Assembly (NCBI GenBank): GCA_010909165.1
Contig: MU008235.1
Span: 1-64,000, forward strand
Origin: Anthoceros angustus
Lineage: Eukaryota > Streptophyta > Anthocerotopsida > Anthocerotales > Anthocerotaceae
Direction: 5' to 3'
Length of the DNA stretch: 64,000 bases
Positions 33,327-43,490 of this stretch are shown piece by piece. Below the pieces are notes generated by a model that was not told the origin of the DNA, did no database searches, and worked only from the letters and a program-made list of their open reading frames with translations. Made by a program: the position numbers and the translations under genes. Position 1 is the first letter of the stretch; each line of letters begins with the position of its first letter.

Positions 33327-35175
33327 AAAGGAAACGGAACTATATTAGCCTTAATACTTCTATAGATAACTAAATAAACACTTTATTGAGTTTCTTGAAG
33401 GCTTTATTAGTTTAATTTATCGGGTTAAGAAACCTTAAAATATAGCTTATGTACAAAATACCCAATTCAAGAAAAATATTATATTTTTAATTAAAAACCA
33501 TTAAACTATTTTGATACATGTTGAAATTTCACCTTTTGAAAAAAATAGATTTTCAACGAAGGGCCACCCAAAACTATGCCCCTGCGATACCTATGCAAGT
33601 ACCTTTGTACATATTTACAAAATTCAATTCTCACAGATGAGATTCCCTTCATGGTGGATTAGACAGTCCTTCGAGGTTTTTTTATCCTCATTCCTTCATG
33701 GTTGATTAGACAGTCCTTCGGGTGTTTCTATCACAGCCGAAGCCTAGACCTATAAATCTTCAGAGTCGATTGCCAAAGTAAGTTAACACCCTCATTTGCG
33801 TTCTATATCCTTAAATAAATTATTAATAATATATGATTAAATTACATGTACTTTGATGAACGATGTGCATGACATATATTTTATATAATATATTATTATA
33901 TTTAAAGAAGTACTCAAATATCAAATAAGCATCCCTTATTTTATGCATAAAGAGTTAAAGCAAAGTATCTTGATATGTGTTAAATGGAAGAGGTGAAGAT
34001 TCACCTTTAATGAGCTTCCGTATTTAGTCGTTGACTAGAATGTTTAATTCGTTAATTAGCTCGATGTAGCTCACCAAAAATCTCTTCTACAACTTATAAG
34101 TACAAGGCCCTTTCTTATCCTCCGATCACAAGATTCTTAGGGCAGTAGGTAGTTAGTTTTGAGAAAAATGATCGCGGGAGTTAGTCCCCCATGGCCTGGT
34201 CCCCTTTGTTGGGTTGACCACTTTTTTTCGATGTAGATGATGTTTTTTCCATCTCTTTTCTTTTTACATAAAGTCTCTCCATTCACTACTTATAAGTACA
34301 AGAGTTTTTTCAAGTTCTATTTTAACAAGAAGTGCATAGTAAATATTCTTCATTCACGTAATATTATAATGAAACTTTATGGACCGGAACTCACACCTCA
34401 AACATATGTGGTAGATTATTTATGTGCATAGCAACTAGATTCTCGAGAACTTATTGACCTTTGACTATTGCACTTCAGCAAGCACTTGGTGAAGCAAACT
34501 TGAGATTCGCAAACAACCTTCCAAAGAAATTTGTGTATACAACACAATTTTTCATAGATGGAAATCAAACTCGGGCAACACTCATGAATTAAATTTCATG
34601 CTACTATGAAAATTTTGATGGAAATAAGAAAACAATCTTCGAGTTTATAAAATACTACTACCATATAGGCACATTTCTTGGCTATCAACTCATCACGAAT
34701 GTATTGAATGCAAGTTTTACATCTATATATCGTACAATAGAGTAAGGGCAGTTTATAGATATCACATGTACAAGTTTTAAATAAAAAATAGATATATATT
34801 TTATATAATAAATAAAATAAATCATGTTCGAGTCATGAGTCAACTTCTCTATGAGGCTCCCAAGCTCACATTATCCGTTGTTCTAGCCACCTCCATCTCT
34901 ACCCTCACACTTTCGACTCTGCAACTCGCAGCCAGGCCTGGGCCCTCACCGGGTGGCAAACGTCCCCTTTAAGAGTGATATAGTAGCGAGGAGTTCATTG
35001 GAACTCCATTGTTAAACAACTCTATGGACATATCACTATCGATTACTCTAGCTCTTGTCCTTGGTGCCTTCTCTCTCTCTGTTCTAAAGTCCTTCACTGT
35101 TAAGATGGGATACTTCGCACCCCGATTTCTCTAGCTCTTGCCTTTGGTGGCTTATCTTTATTCTAAAGTCCTTCG
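33327..35175. other. AT-rich intergenic stretch
   Basis: No gene is recognised in about 1.85 kb. It contains a small direct repeat GATTAGACAGTCCTTCG (33656 and 33703) and runs such as TATATTTTATATAATATATT (about 33877). It is the boundary between the repeat-rich left part and the gene island. Confidence 0.5.
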
Positions 35176-35430
35176 GGGCCCTAATATATGATCTTTGCTA
35201 CCTTCCCTGCTTGGAGGCAGCCTAATATATGATGTTTGCTGCCTAGCCCGCTTCAGGGCCGCCTAATTTATGATCTTTGCTGCCTGGCCCGCTTCAGGGC
35301 CGCCTAACATTACGACCTTTGCTGCCGGGCCCGCTTCAGGGCCGCCTAATATATGATCTTTGGCTGCCTGGCCCGCTTTAGGGCCGCCTAATATATGATC
35401 TTAGGCTGCCTGGCCCGCAAAAAGAGCTGC
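35176..35430. repeat. Minisatellite, unit 41-42 bp, six copies
   Basis: The unit reads about GGCCGCCTAATATATGATCT plus TTGCTGCCTGGCCCGCTTCA. CTAATATAT or a variant starts at 35181, 35222, 35263, 35304, 35346 and 35388, a period of 41-42 bp. It ends about 280 bp downstream of the C2-domain gene's stop codon. Confidence 0.85.
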
Positions 35431-35706
35431 TATTGTAAGCATATGAAGCTCTTCAGAGCCGCCCGATATGGGATGTAAAGTCCTTTGGGTCGTCTAAATC
35501 ACATCGGGTGCCATAGCGTCTGCTACCGTTCCTCCAGTCTCTCTGTCTGTGTCTTTTACCACTACCAAACAAAATATGTTCATTGGGGAATCCCACACAA
35601 CTTATGACAGCTCCGGAAACTCAAACATACCGGATGCATGGACGACGCAAGTATTAGTCTAAGCGGCTAGCCCAGGCCACAGGAGACCTGGCTAACCAAT
35701 GGCAAA

Positions 35707-37536
35707 TCAAAAGATTCCTAAGCTAAGTATCCCGTCTATAAGTCCTTCCTTCTTTTTCTTGTCCTTGTTCTTCTTTTTGTCTTTGCCTTTGCCTTCCTTG
35801 CCCTCCTTGTACTTGCCGTGCTCTCCATACCCATGATGCTCACCCCCCGCTGGGTAGCCTGCTGGGGTATAATGTCCATGCTGAGCCGGAGGATAACCAT
35901 AGGGGGCAGGGGCATACCCCGGAGCCGAAGGATAGGGGGTGTGAGGGTAGGCAGGAGCACTGGGGTAGTGGCCCTCCTCGTACTTGTGCTTGTCCTTACC
36001 CTCCGTGTGCTTGTCCTTGCCCTCCTTGTGCTTGTCCTTCCCCTCCTTGTGCTTGTCCCAGTCCTTCCCTTCGCCATGCTTGTCCTTGATCTTGCCCTCC
36101 TTGTGCTTCTCTTTCTCGTGACCTGCAGCAGCATAACCATGCACATCTCTCTCGAAACCTGTTGTAGAATAGCCATGGACCTGAGGAGCTACTGCTCCAT
36201 ACGGCTGAGGAGGGTATCCCTGTGACGATGGATACCCCTGGGGAGGGTAGTAGCCCGGAGCTTGCGGCGGGTAACCCTGAGGAGGATAGCCGGCTTGGGC
36301 AGGGTAAGCTCCTGCCTGATGAGCCTGATTAGGAGGTGGGTAGGAACCAGGTGGTTGTGGATAAGGGGCAGCTTGGTAGGGCGGAGCAGCAGGACCAGGA
36401 GGGGCTCCGGGATAGGCACCAGGAGGAGGGGGGTAGCCAGCTGGATACGAGCCACCTTGGTGTGGTGGAGGAGCGTGATAGGCAGCACCAGCACCAGCTG
36501 CAGCAGCTGGATGAGGAGGGTAGGCAGATGAAGGTGGGGCATAGGGACCTCCATGGTAAGCTGCTCCTGGAACTGGTGGTCCTGGAGGGTAGGAATGACC
36601 ACTCTGCTTTCCAGCTTTGTCCTACACAAGCACCACAAGACATCCACTCATCCCACGTAAGAGGATTCAGCGGAAGCTGCCTGCACCACCAACAAGCAAA
36701 AATTCAGTCTGAAAGCCCGCACCTTGGAACTGAAGGTTAGGCCGACCTTCACCACTCCCTGAGGTCTCCCCGACGGCCGTACGACTGAATAGGCCTGTAC
36801 TGGAACCTTGCCGGCGGAGAAGACGGGAACGAGCGGAATCCTGACCACCATGCACCGGCTCAGTAGAGTCACACAATGAAGCCAAAACCGATCCAAAGAT
36901 CCACAACGGGGGAGAAGAGAGCGACCAACATAAATGCGAGGGAGAAGAGAGCACACAACATAAATGCGGGCGAAGAAGAGAGCAAACAACATAAATGCGG
37001 ACGAAGAAGAGAGCACACAACATAATTGCGGGCGAAGAAGAGAGCACACACAACATAATTGCGGGGAAAAGAGGACAGGACGCGGCAACGTACACAGCTC
37101 CACCAATGTCATCATCCGTGCTGAGCGTGTTCTCATTCAGGATCCGAATGTAGAGCTCTGTGTCAACGTCATCCAGCTGGAAGGTGAAATTTTGGTTCCA
37201 CACCGGCCGTGTCCCATGATCTGGCAATCGAAGATGTATCATGTTCGTATCTCACACACATCCAACTACAAATCCAAACACACATCCAACTACAAATCCA
37301 AACACACATCCACCTTCTCCTACCTTCTGCGGTGAAGGTTCTCACGGCTGGCTTACCCCGAATGGATAAGAGAGCGTATGGATCCGATCTCCCTGTTAAC
37401 GTTCACAAAACAGGCGTCGGCTGCAAGCCACCGGACACACAGCAAAATGAGACACACAACGCATGTTACCGAACACTTCGGGATCCTTGATGCCCTCCGC
37501 TCCCACCAGGTGCACCTCCAACGTGCCTTTGGGCAT
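35707..37536 (-). CDS. C2-domain protein with long Pro/Tyr- and Lys/His-rich tail (five exons)
   Basis: Exons on the minus strand: 37536-37470, 37392-37324, 37220-37094, 36840-36723 and 36621-35707; all four introns are GT-AG and the frame closes to 431 residues. Residues 1-127 form one C2 domain, a Ca-dependent or Ca-independent phospholipid-binding fold, with 'MPKGTLEVHLVGAEGIKD', 'SDPYALLSI', 'PVWNQNFTFQLDD' and 'ILNENTLSTDDDIG'. Some of the Asp residues expected in the Ca-binding loops are present. The last exon alone encodes 304 residues of low complexity: a Pro/Gly/Tyr/Ala part with YPPQGYP-like repeats, then HKEGKDK-type charged repeats (about residues 293-335), another Pro/Tyr part, and a Lys-rich end. 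The layout resembles plant SRC2-like and Gly/Pro-rich C2 proteins that act at membranes. No signal peptide or membrane segment is seen. It is a paralogue of the gene at 42675 and shares an upstream region with the gene at 37873. Confidence 0.85.
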
Positions 37537-37872
37537 CTTGACGACCTCGAGCTCCTAGCTATGCCAATGCAGACGTCAATGACGTTGATGAGCAGCCGAT
37601 CTCTCCTTTCCTTCGGGCGATCCCCTATCTCGCAGCCTCCACGAAGCAGGCGGGCTGAAAAAGTAAACTTGGTGAAGGATGAAGACTCTTGAGCCGGAAG
37701 GTCTTGTTCGCAGGACATTAAAAAATGTACAACTATGAACAGTTTATCTTCTTACTGTATGTAGGTTTGCTGCCCGTAGTAAATCGCGCACCTGATCCGC
37801 TCGATCTCCGCCCGCATGATCAGCTCATAGCATTTTGCCTCCGCTTACAATCTGTGATGATCTGTGATACTC
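37537..37872. promoter_or_regulatory. Shared divergent promoter region (336 bp)
   Basis: It separates the start codons of the minus-strand C2 gene (37536) and the plus-strand thioredoxin/UPF0301 gene (37873). GACGTCAATGACGTT (37572-37586) has two ACGT cores of the kind bound by bZIP factors, close to the C2 gene start. No convincing TATA box was found in either direction. Shared control is inferred from spacing. Confidence 0.5.
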
Positions 37873-40800
37873 ATGGGTGTGGTGCAGCATGAAAGGCACT
37901 GGGCCACCACCCTGCTTCTGCTTCTGCTGCTGCTGCTGCTGACGGCAGATGGCGCACATGTTGACTTTGGGAATGCGAAAGAGGGCTTACGCACCTGGGA
38001 GCTCCTCACCTCGGATAACTTCACCCAGGAAATCCACAAGCATGATTTTTCCCTCTGTATCACCGGAGTTCCATGTGAGTTGCCGCTGCTACCCAGTGAG
38101 CTGAATCTGAAATCGTGCTTTTTTGGCTCGTGATCGGTGTTGACCAGCGGGAGATCCAGGCATGCAATGCAGCAATCTTCCTGTCTGCTCCTCTGATTAG
38201 GGCAAAGTAAAGTATGGCTGTGCTGATGGATTCATGTCTGTGCCTGCTCTTGAGGGCGTCAGGGTCTGGAGAAGCCAGGAGCTTGATGAATAGGATTGTG
38301 AGGCTATTGAACTCGGAACCCGCCTCTCTGGCCAAACTCAAGCTCTGGTTTGTCAACAGTAGTAGGGACAAATTCTTGTCGGACTTGCTTTCTAGTGCCC
38401 ACAGTCCCTCCTTCACTTTCTTCCGGCAGAATTCTGCCTTCAAGTATAATGGGATACAGACGGCTAAGCATGTGGTGGCCTCCGTGAGGCACGCCATGGC
38501 CATTCCAGATGAAGGTTTGCCATGGAAACATGTGACTTCTTGTTCGGAGCTGGAGGCTCTGGTACAGAGCACGGACAAGGCTGTGGTCCTCGTGGACAGT
38601 TGCGGATGGGGTATGAGGGCGCTAACGAGGAGCCGAACTCACAAGAGGCAGCAACTTCCTTCCGTAGGATCCGCGCGTCAAGCCGTACTCGACATAGATG
38701 GGCTGCTGACTGGGGAGGAGGGGTGGTCGGAGGAGCTCTACCCGGGTCCGGCTTGTCAGACTGAATCTGCAGGCAAAAGTTTTGGCTTGGAGTGTGAGGA
38801 GAATCTAAGCTCAACCCATTACTGTGGTGTATCAGGTTGTCCACAAGGGCTTGCTTCTCGTGAATACGACAGCCATGGGAGTGTTGAAGAAGCGGGGGAT
38901 GAAATGCGACAGCCGTGTGGAGAACCCGTTACTAGGTGGCTGGCCAACGAGAAATCTGCCTGTAGCTTGGCTGAGCTTTATAAGCTTCAGGACTTCGAGG
39001 CATGGTTCCACAATCTTACTAAGGTTGCCTCAGGACATGCTCTGACTCCCCATCGGGCTCAATTCGCTATCGTGACTGAGGAAAAGGTAGCTATCGATGC
39101 AGGATTTCTTGTACCTCAGGATCAGCCCTGGCTTCTTACTGCCAAAGTACACGATTTCAATTGTACTCCACGTATTTTCAATGGTGAGGGTGATGTGGAA
39201 GACTTCCTCTCAAGTTTGTCGCCACTTGTGCGTGAGGTAGTGTCTTCCTTTTCTTGATTTTGCTCGTTCAGGATCTGAGATGTGGCCTATGTATAGATGT
39301 CATGCAACCTGCTCCCGTGCCCGTTGAAAGGTCATGTCATGGCTCCTGCAATGGGACTCTAGATTCATGCCGCTTGCTATTGCCGTGTGTGACATGTTGA
39401 ATATGAATCGCTTGGTCAGTTCCGATACTATTTTATGGTCAGCTAGCTTGGACATATGGCATTTAGCTCGGCCTTGTTGGCACCCTGCTTGCAGTGACCT
39501 CTACTTCCATGCCGTTATTCCTGGTGACGGAGGTTTCGACGAGAGTTGATGGCAGCAGACAGTTTGATCCTTCCTATGCAGCACATGATTTGGTGCCAAT
39601 CTCTCTTGCAGCTTGAAGTTGAAGAAGTCGATACTCAACCAGTTTTCGTGAACGACACACTTTCTGTGGTGCTCTTCATTGATAGGGCATCAGCCTCAGT
39701 GGCAGAGAGCAATGCAGCTTTAAATGTGCTCCGAGTGGTGGCTAGGCATTATGAAGCTTTGGGGTATATGAAACTGAAAACTGCTGACATTATGCCACAA
39801 AAGGAGGTTAGCCAGCAACGGGAGCCTGCAGGTCAGATGCTATTGCATCAAGGAACCAAGTTACTGGCTTTATTGAAGCATGAGGGTAGCACAGAGCCTG
39901 AGAGTGATGGTCAGTCTATCATGGCGCTGAATGTCCGAGGTGAGCTCAAAGAACAGTTGGAGAGTGGGAAGATCCCGTTGTCACTTCTTGACCAAATTCA
40001 AGTGGCATTTAAAGCAATCCAGGGCCCAAAGTCAACAAACTTTGCTGCTGTTTCACGTAAACCTGGCTCCCCACAGCAGCCCCATGAGAAGCCTAACAGA
40101 TTTATTGATATCAAGGAAACTGAGCGGAGGATTGTCAAGACTGCTGAAAACGTTCATGTGAGGAAAGCTACAAGTGCCTTGCAATCAAAACCTGAAGCGA
40201 AGAGTAAGCATCATGGCACTTCCGAAGAGGATAGCTGTTCGCCCCAAACTAGAGAGGAGTTCTTGGGAGAAGATAACGGAGTAACAACTTCTGACGTTTG
40301 GAAGAAAAAAGGTACGCTGTCTGTACAGTCCAAGCTGGTTGCAACTCGAAAGTGTGCAGCAGGAAAGGAAGCCGATGAAGGAGAGGAAAGTGGCAGTGGT
40401 GTGGCGTCCAAGAGCTGCCACGATGAACTTGGTCAGCCTGTGGGTAACCCCAGTATCCAAGGGGTCTTGCAGGAAGCACCGAATGTGACACTCTCATTTT
40501 TCTTTTGGGATGGTGAAAGCCAACTGAAAGAGAGCTTGACAAGTAGTGCTGTTTGCCCGTCCCTAGTTGTCCTTCATCCTCAGAGGGGTGCACATTATGT
40601 ATATCCCCTTGATTTCGTCATCAACGAGAAGGGAGTACTTGAGTTTTTAGATCTTATTTTACATGGGAAGCTGCAGAGCGCGACTATTTCACAACCTGAG
40701 CCATTGCCTGCAAGAAAGTACCCCTGGCCACCCTATGTGAATGACGACTTCCATGAAGCGGGGGCGGTGCCCAGAGTTACTGCTAACAACTTTGAAAGCC

Positions 40801-42269
40801 TTGTTTTGGGCATTGAAGAGCCAGTCATGAAGTGTGGGAGTTTTGTATGCGTCAACAATACCCGAGGGCCTTCTGAAGATAGTAAGGGTAAAATGGTGGA
40901 AAAGGATGTTGTAGTCCTATTCACCACCTCTTGGTGCGGATTCTGCAAACGTATGGAGCTTATCTTCAAAGAGCTCCATCATGCCATTAGGAGATATTTA
41001 ACAATGCTCGATGGAGGGTTTGAAAGCTCTGGCACCCACGGCGGAAGTGGTGAGAACCTCTGTGAACACCAAGGAGGTCAATTATATACTTGCATTTAAG
41101 GGTAAAATGTAACGTGAGTTAACTTCTGGATGATCTGCAGATGATGTGTCAGGGGACATTCTTCGAACTACTGATGACGGCTTGCCCATTCTCCTTCAAA
41201 TGGACTGCGTATTAAATGACTGCGGCTCGAGGCTAAAGCAAGTTCTGCAGGTGGACGGATCTCAATTTGTGTTTTCCTGTGAAGCATTGTTCTTGGTAGG
41301 CCATATTTCTAAGGTGCAAAATTCCTGTTTGCAAGGTGTAGGAAGAGGTCTACCCGTCACTCGTACTGTTTCCTGCTAAAAGGAAAAGGTCGCCAGTTGT
41401 TTACGGCGGAGAAGCAACCCTTGCTGGCGTGGTGAGCTTTATGCGAGCCCATGGAAAGTCCTCCCCAAATCTCCAACGTCTCACCCAAGGTTTGGAGCAT
41501 AGCTTACTCAAGTGGTTCCTTCCAGGAAGTGCATATAAAAATCATGAAGACTAAAACAGTGAGTTTGATTCCCCGGTACACCTTATACGCCCGGATGTTG
41601 TAATTCGCAGGGAGTTGGAGGAAAGTGGGCAATGCTGGAAGTTGGGAGCCCCGACTAGCAGATCAGTGCCCTGCTCTTAAGCTGCAGCAGACATCCGAAA
41701 GTGGCACTTACGTTGTTCGGAATTCCCGACTGCAAGGTGGCAGAAGCAGCGGCCCTATCGGTAGGGTGTTGGCGGAGCGTCCACAACATGGGGGTTTCCT
41801 GATTGCGGACGAAAAGCTGGGATCGTCTCCAGTATTTCAGAGTGCAGTTATCCTGGTATTGAGTGCGAATGAGCATGCCGTGTGGGGAGTAATTGTGAAC
41901 AAGCCGCTGGTGTGGGAGAATCTGGTGGGCTTCGACCCGGAGCATCAGCGAGTTCTGCAAGCCAGTCCAGTCCATTATGGGGGGCCGAGTGCCGTGCAGG
42001 GGAGGCCCTTTTTGGTTTTGACGCGGGGCGAAAAGTTGGAAGGCTTTGAGGAGGTGTCTCCTGGCCTCTTCTTTGGCGGCAAAGCAGAGTCAGCAGAAAA
42101 TGTGTTCGAGCGGGTGAAGTCGGGAGAAGTAGCTGCCAATGACGTGTGGTTGTTTCTGGGTAGTGCCGTGTGGGGATGGCAGCAGCTGGAGCAGGAACTC
42201 GCGGGTGGGTATTGGCAGTTTCTGTCTCCCAAGGACTACAGTTTGCAGTGGCCTGATTCGTCATCGTGA
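37873..42269 (+). CDS. Secretory thioredoxin-like protein with C-terminal UPF0301 (DUF179) domain (six exons)
   Basis: Exons: 37873-38074, 38263-39236, 39612-41076, 41141-41250, 41342-41489 and 41611-42269; phases agree and give 1185 residues. The N-terminus has a signal peptide with a run of ten Leu encoded by a CTG repeat (37918-37940). The first thioredoxin-like region follows, where the usual CxxC is replaced by 'GVPWSGEARSLMNR', so it should not be redox-active. A second thioredoxin-like domain has 'VVVLFTTSWCGFCKRMELIF', with CGFC at about residues 834-837, and continues into 'EEVYPSLVLFPAKRK'. The last exon holds a UPF0301/AlgH-like domain (about residues 1018-1180: 'GGFLIADEKLG', 'WGVIVNKPL', 'HYGGP'). 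Known plant proteins of this layout are uncharacterised. A secretory-pathway location and thiol-disulphide role are inferred. Intron 2 contains a protein-like frame (39513-39605) that could mean a different exon model there. Confidence 0.85.
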
Positions 42270-42674
42270 GGCCAAAGTATTGGGTAGGTAGTCTAGGTGA
42301 GAACGAACGGCCTGTGGGTCTCACCGCGCTAAGCTAATGCGCCTGGCTTTGTATGTATTCGTACTGGGAGGTAATTTAATGTCTAACAACGTATGTACAA
42401 GGTGGTAGCGCCACGCAACCTACAGAGCTGCCGTATTACGGTAAGTGTACGTACATACATTGACTTGGCCGTGAAACTACCCGCTGTCCATAAAACTGGA
42501 GATCCACCGCTTGAACTGTTGGAGAGAATGATTCCAGAATCGTAACAAGCAAGGTTTGAGTGGAAGCGAAGGGTCCATGAGCCGGGACTGGGTCACCTGA
42601 TTCACGGCCAGCGAAAGCTTTCAGACTCCGAGGGTCTCCTCCGAGCAAGCCTTGCAGCGGAGGAATATTGGGTG

Positions 42675-43347
42675 ATGGAGGCTGGCAAGTTGGAAGTACA
42701 GCTAAGAGGGGCAAAGGGCATCAAGGGCACTGAGGCTTTTGGCTTAGGTAGGCGCCACTCTCCAACACTCTCTTCCTCCTGCTTCCTCATGTAACGCAAC
42801 GCCTTGGCCTTGTGCAGGTAAAGCGGACCCTTATGCCAAGCTGAAATGCGGCCGCCAATTCTTCAGAACCAAAACTGCGCAAGGTGGGTGGCATCCCGCC
42901 TCAACCCATCTGTAATTTCCTTTCAAGCTTTGTTTGCCCAGCTGACAGTGCCCCACCACCTTCCTTCCTTCCTTCACCATGCCTTGTTATGCTCTTGGCA
43001 GATCAAGGGTCGTGTCCAGTGTGGAATGAATCCTTCGTCTTCGATATTCAAGAGAATGCTTCCGAGTGGCTGTACATCGAAATTTACGACGAGGACATGA
43101 TGCTGGATGACGATCTGGGCACAGCCAGGTACCTAAAAGTGCGTTTGGGCTGTGTGGCAAAGGGTAATCCATTGGGCTTGACTAATTCTGGACACTGATG
43201 AATTTGTGCAGGATATTCCTGTCCCGGGTTCTCAAGGATAACAACAACGTGGTTCCTGAGTCCGAATTCTACGTCATGTACAAGGGCAAGATCAGGGGAT
43301 GTGTGCAATTATCGCTCACCTTCACACCCCTCCGGACAAGCTTGTAG
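42675..43347 (+). CDS. Small C2-domain protein, 133 residues (four exons)
   Basis: Exons 42675-42747, 42818-42883, 43002-43128 and 43212-43347, all with GT-AG introns, ending TAG. The whole protein is one C2 domain: 'MEAGKLEVQLRGAKGIKG', 'GKADPYAKLKCGRQFFRTK', 'CPVWNESFVFDIQE', 'EIYDEDMMLDDDLGTAR' and a last strand 'GCVQLSLTFTPL'. Asp residues are present at the positions expected for the Ca-binding loops (ADPY, YDEDMMLDDD), so Ca-dependent phospholipid binding is likely. The length and layout match plant single-C2 proteins such as elicitor-responsive protein 3 and the 16 kDa phloem protein group; which of these is closest cannot be told. Intron phases (1, 1, 2) and the 127 bp third exon equal those of the C2 gene at 37536, which shows common descent. 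Confidence 0.9.
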
Positions 43348-43490
43348 GCCGTGGGAGACAGAAAAATGATGTGAACAAAATAGCTCTTGGAGTTGTGTGG
43401 ATAAGGATGCCCGTGCCTTGATTGTGAGATAGTCTTTAGAGCATCCTAGTTCAACGAACAGCAAAGTGAATCGCGTGAATCGCAGCTCAC
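43348..43490 (+). promoter_or_regulatory. Very short intergenic region upstream of FKBP13
   Basis: Only 143 bp lie between the stop of the C2 gene and the ATG of the next gene on the same strand. It must hold the 3' end of one transcript and the promoter and leader of the next, unless transcripts overlap. No TATA box is evident. Confidence 0.5.

Noticed and set aside
36189-36740. Alternative open frames over the last exon of the first C2 gene
   Set aside because: Repeat-rich codons keep several frames open. Only one frame joins the C2 exons in phase and continues to the Lys-rich end.
38214-38262. Upstream ATG start for exon 2 of the thioredoxin/UPF0301 gene
   Set aside because: The frame is open from 38214, but a splice acceptor at 38262 joins exon 1 in phase and recreates a Trp before SGEARSLMNR, as expected for the family.
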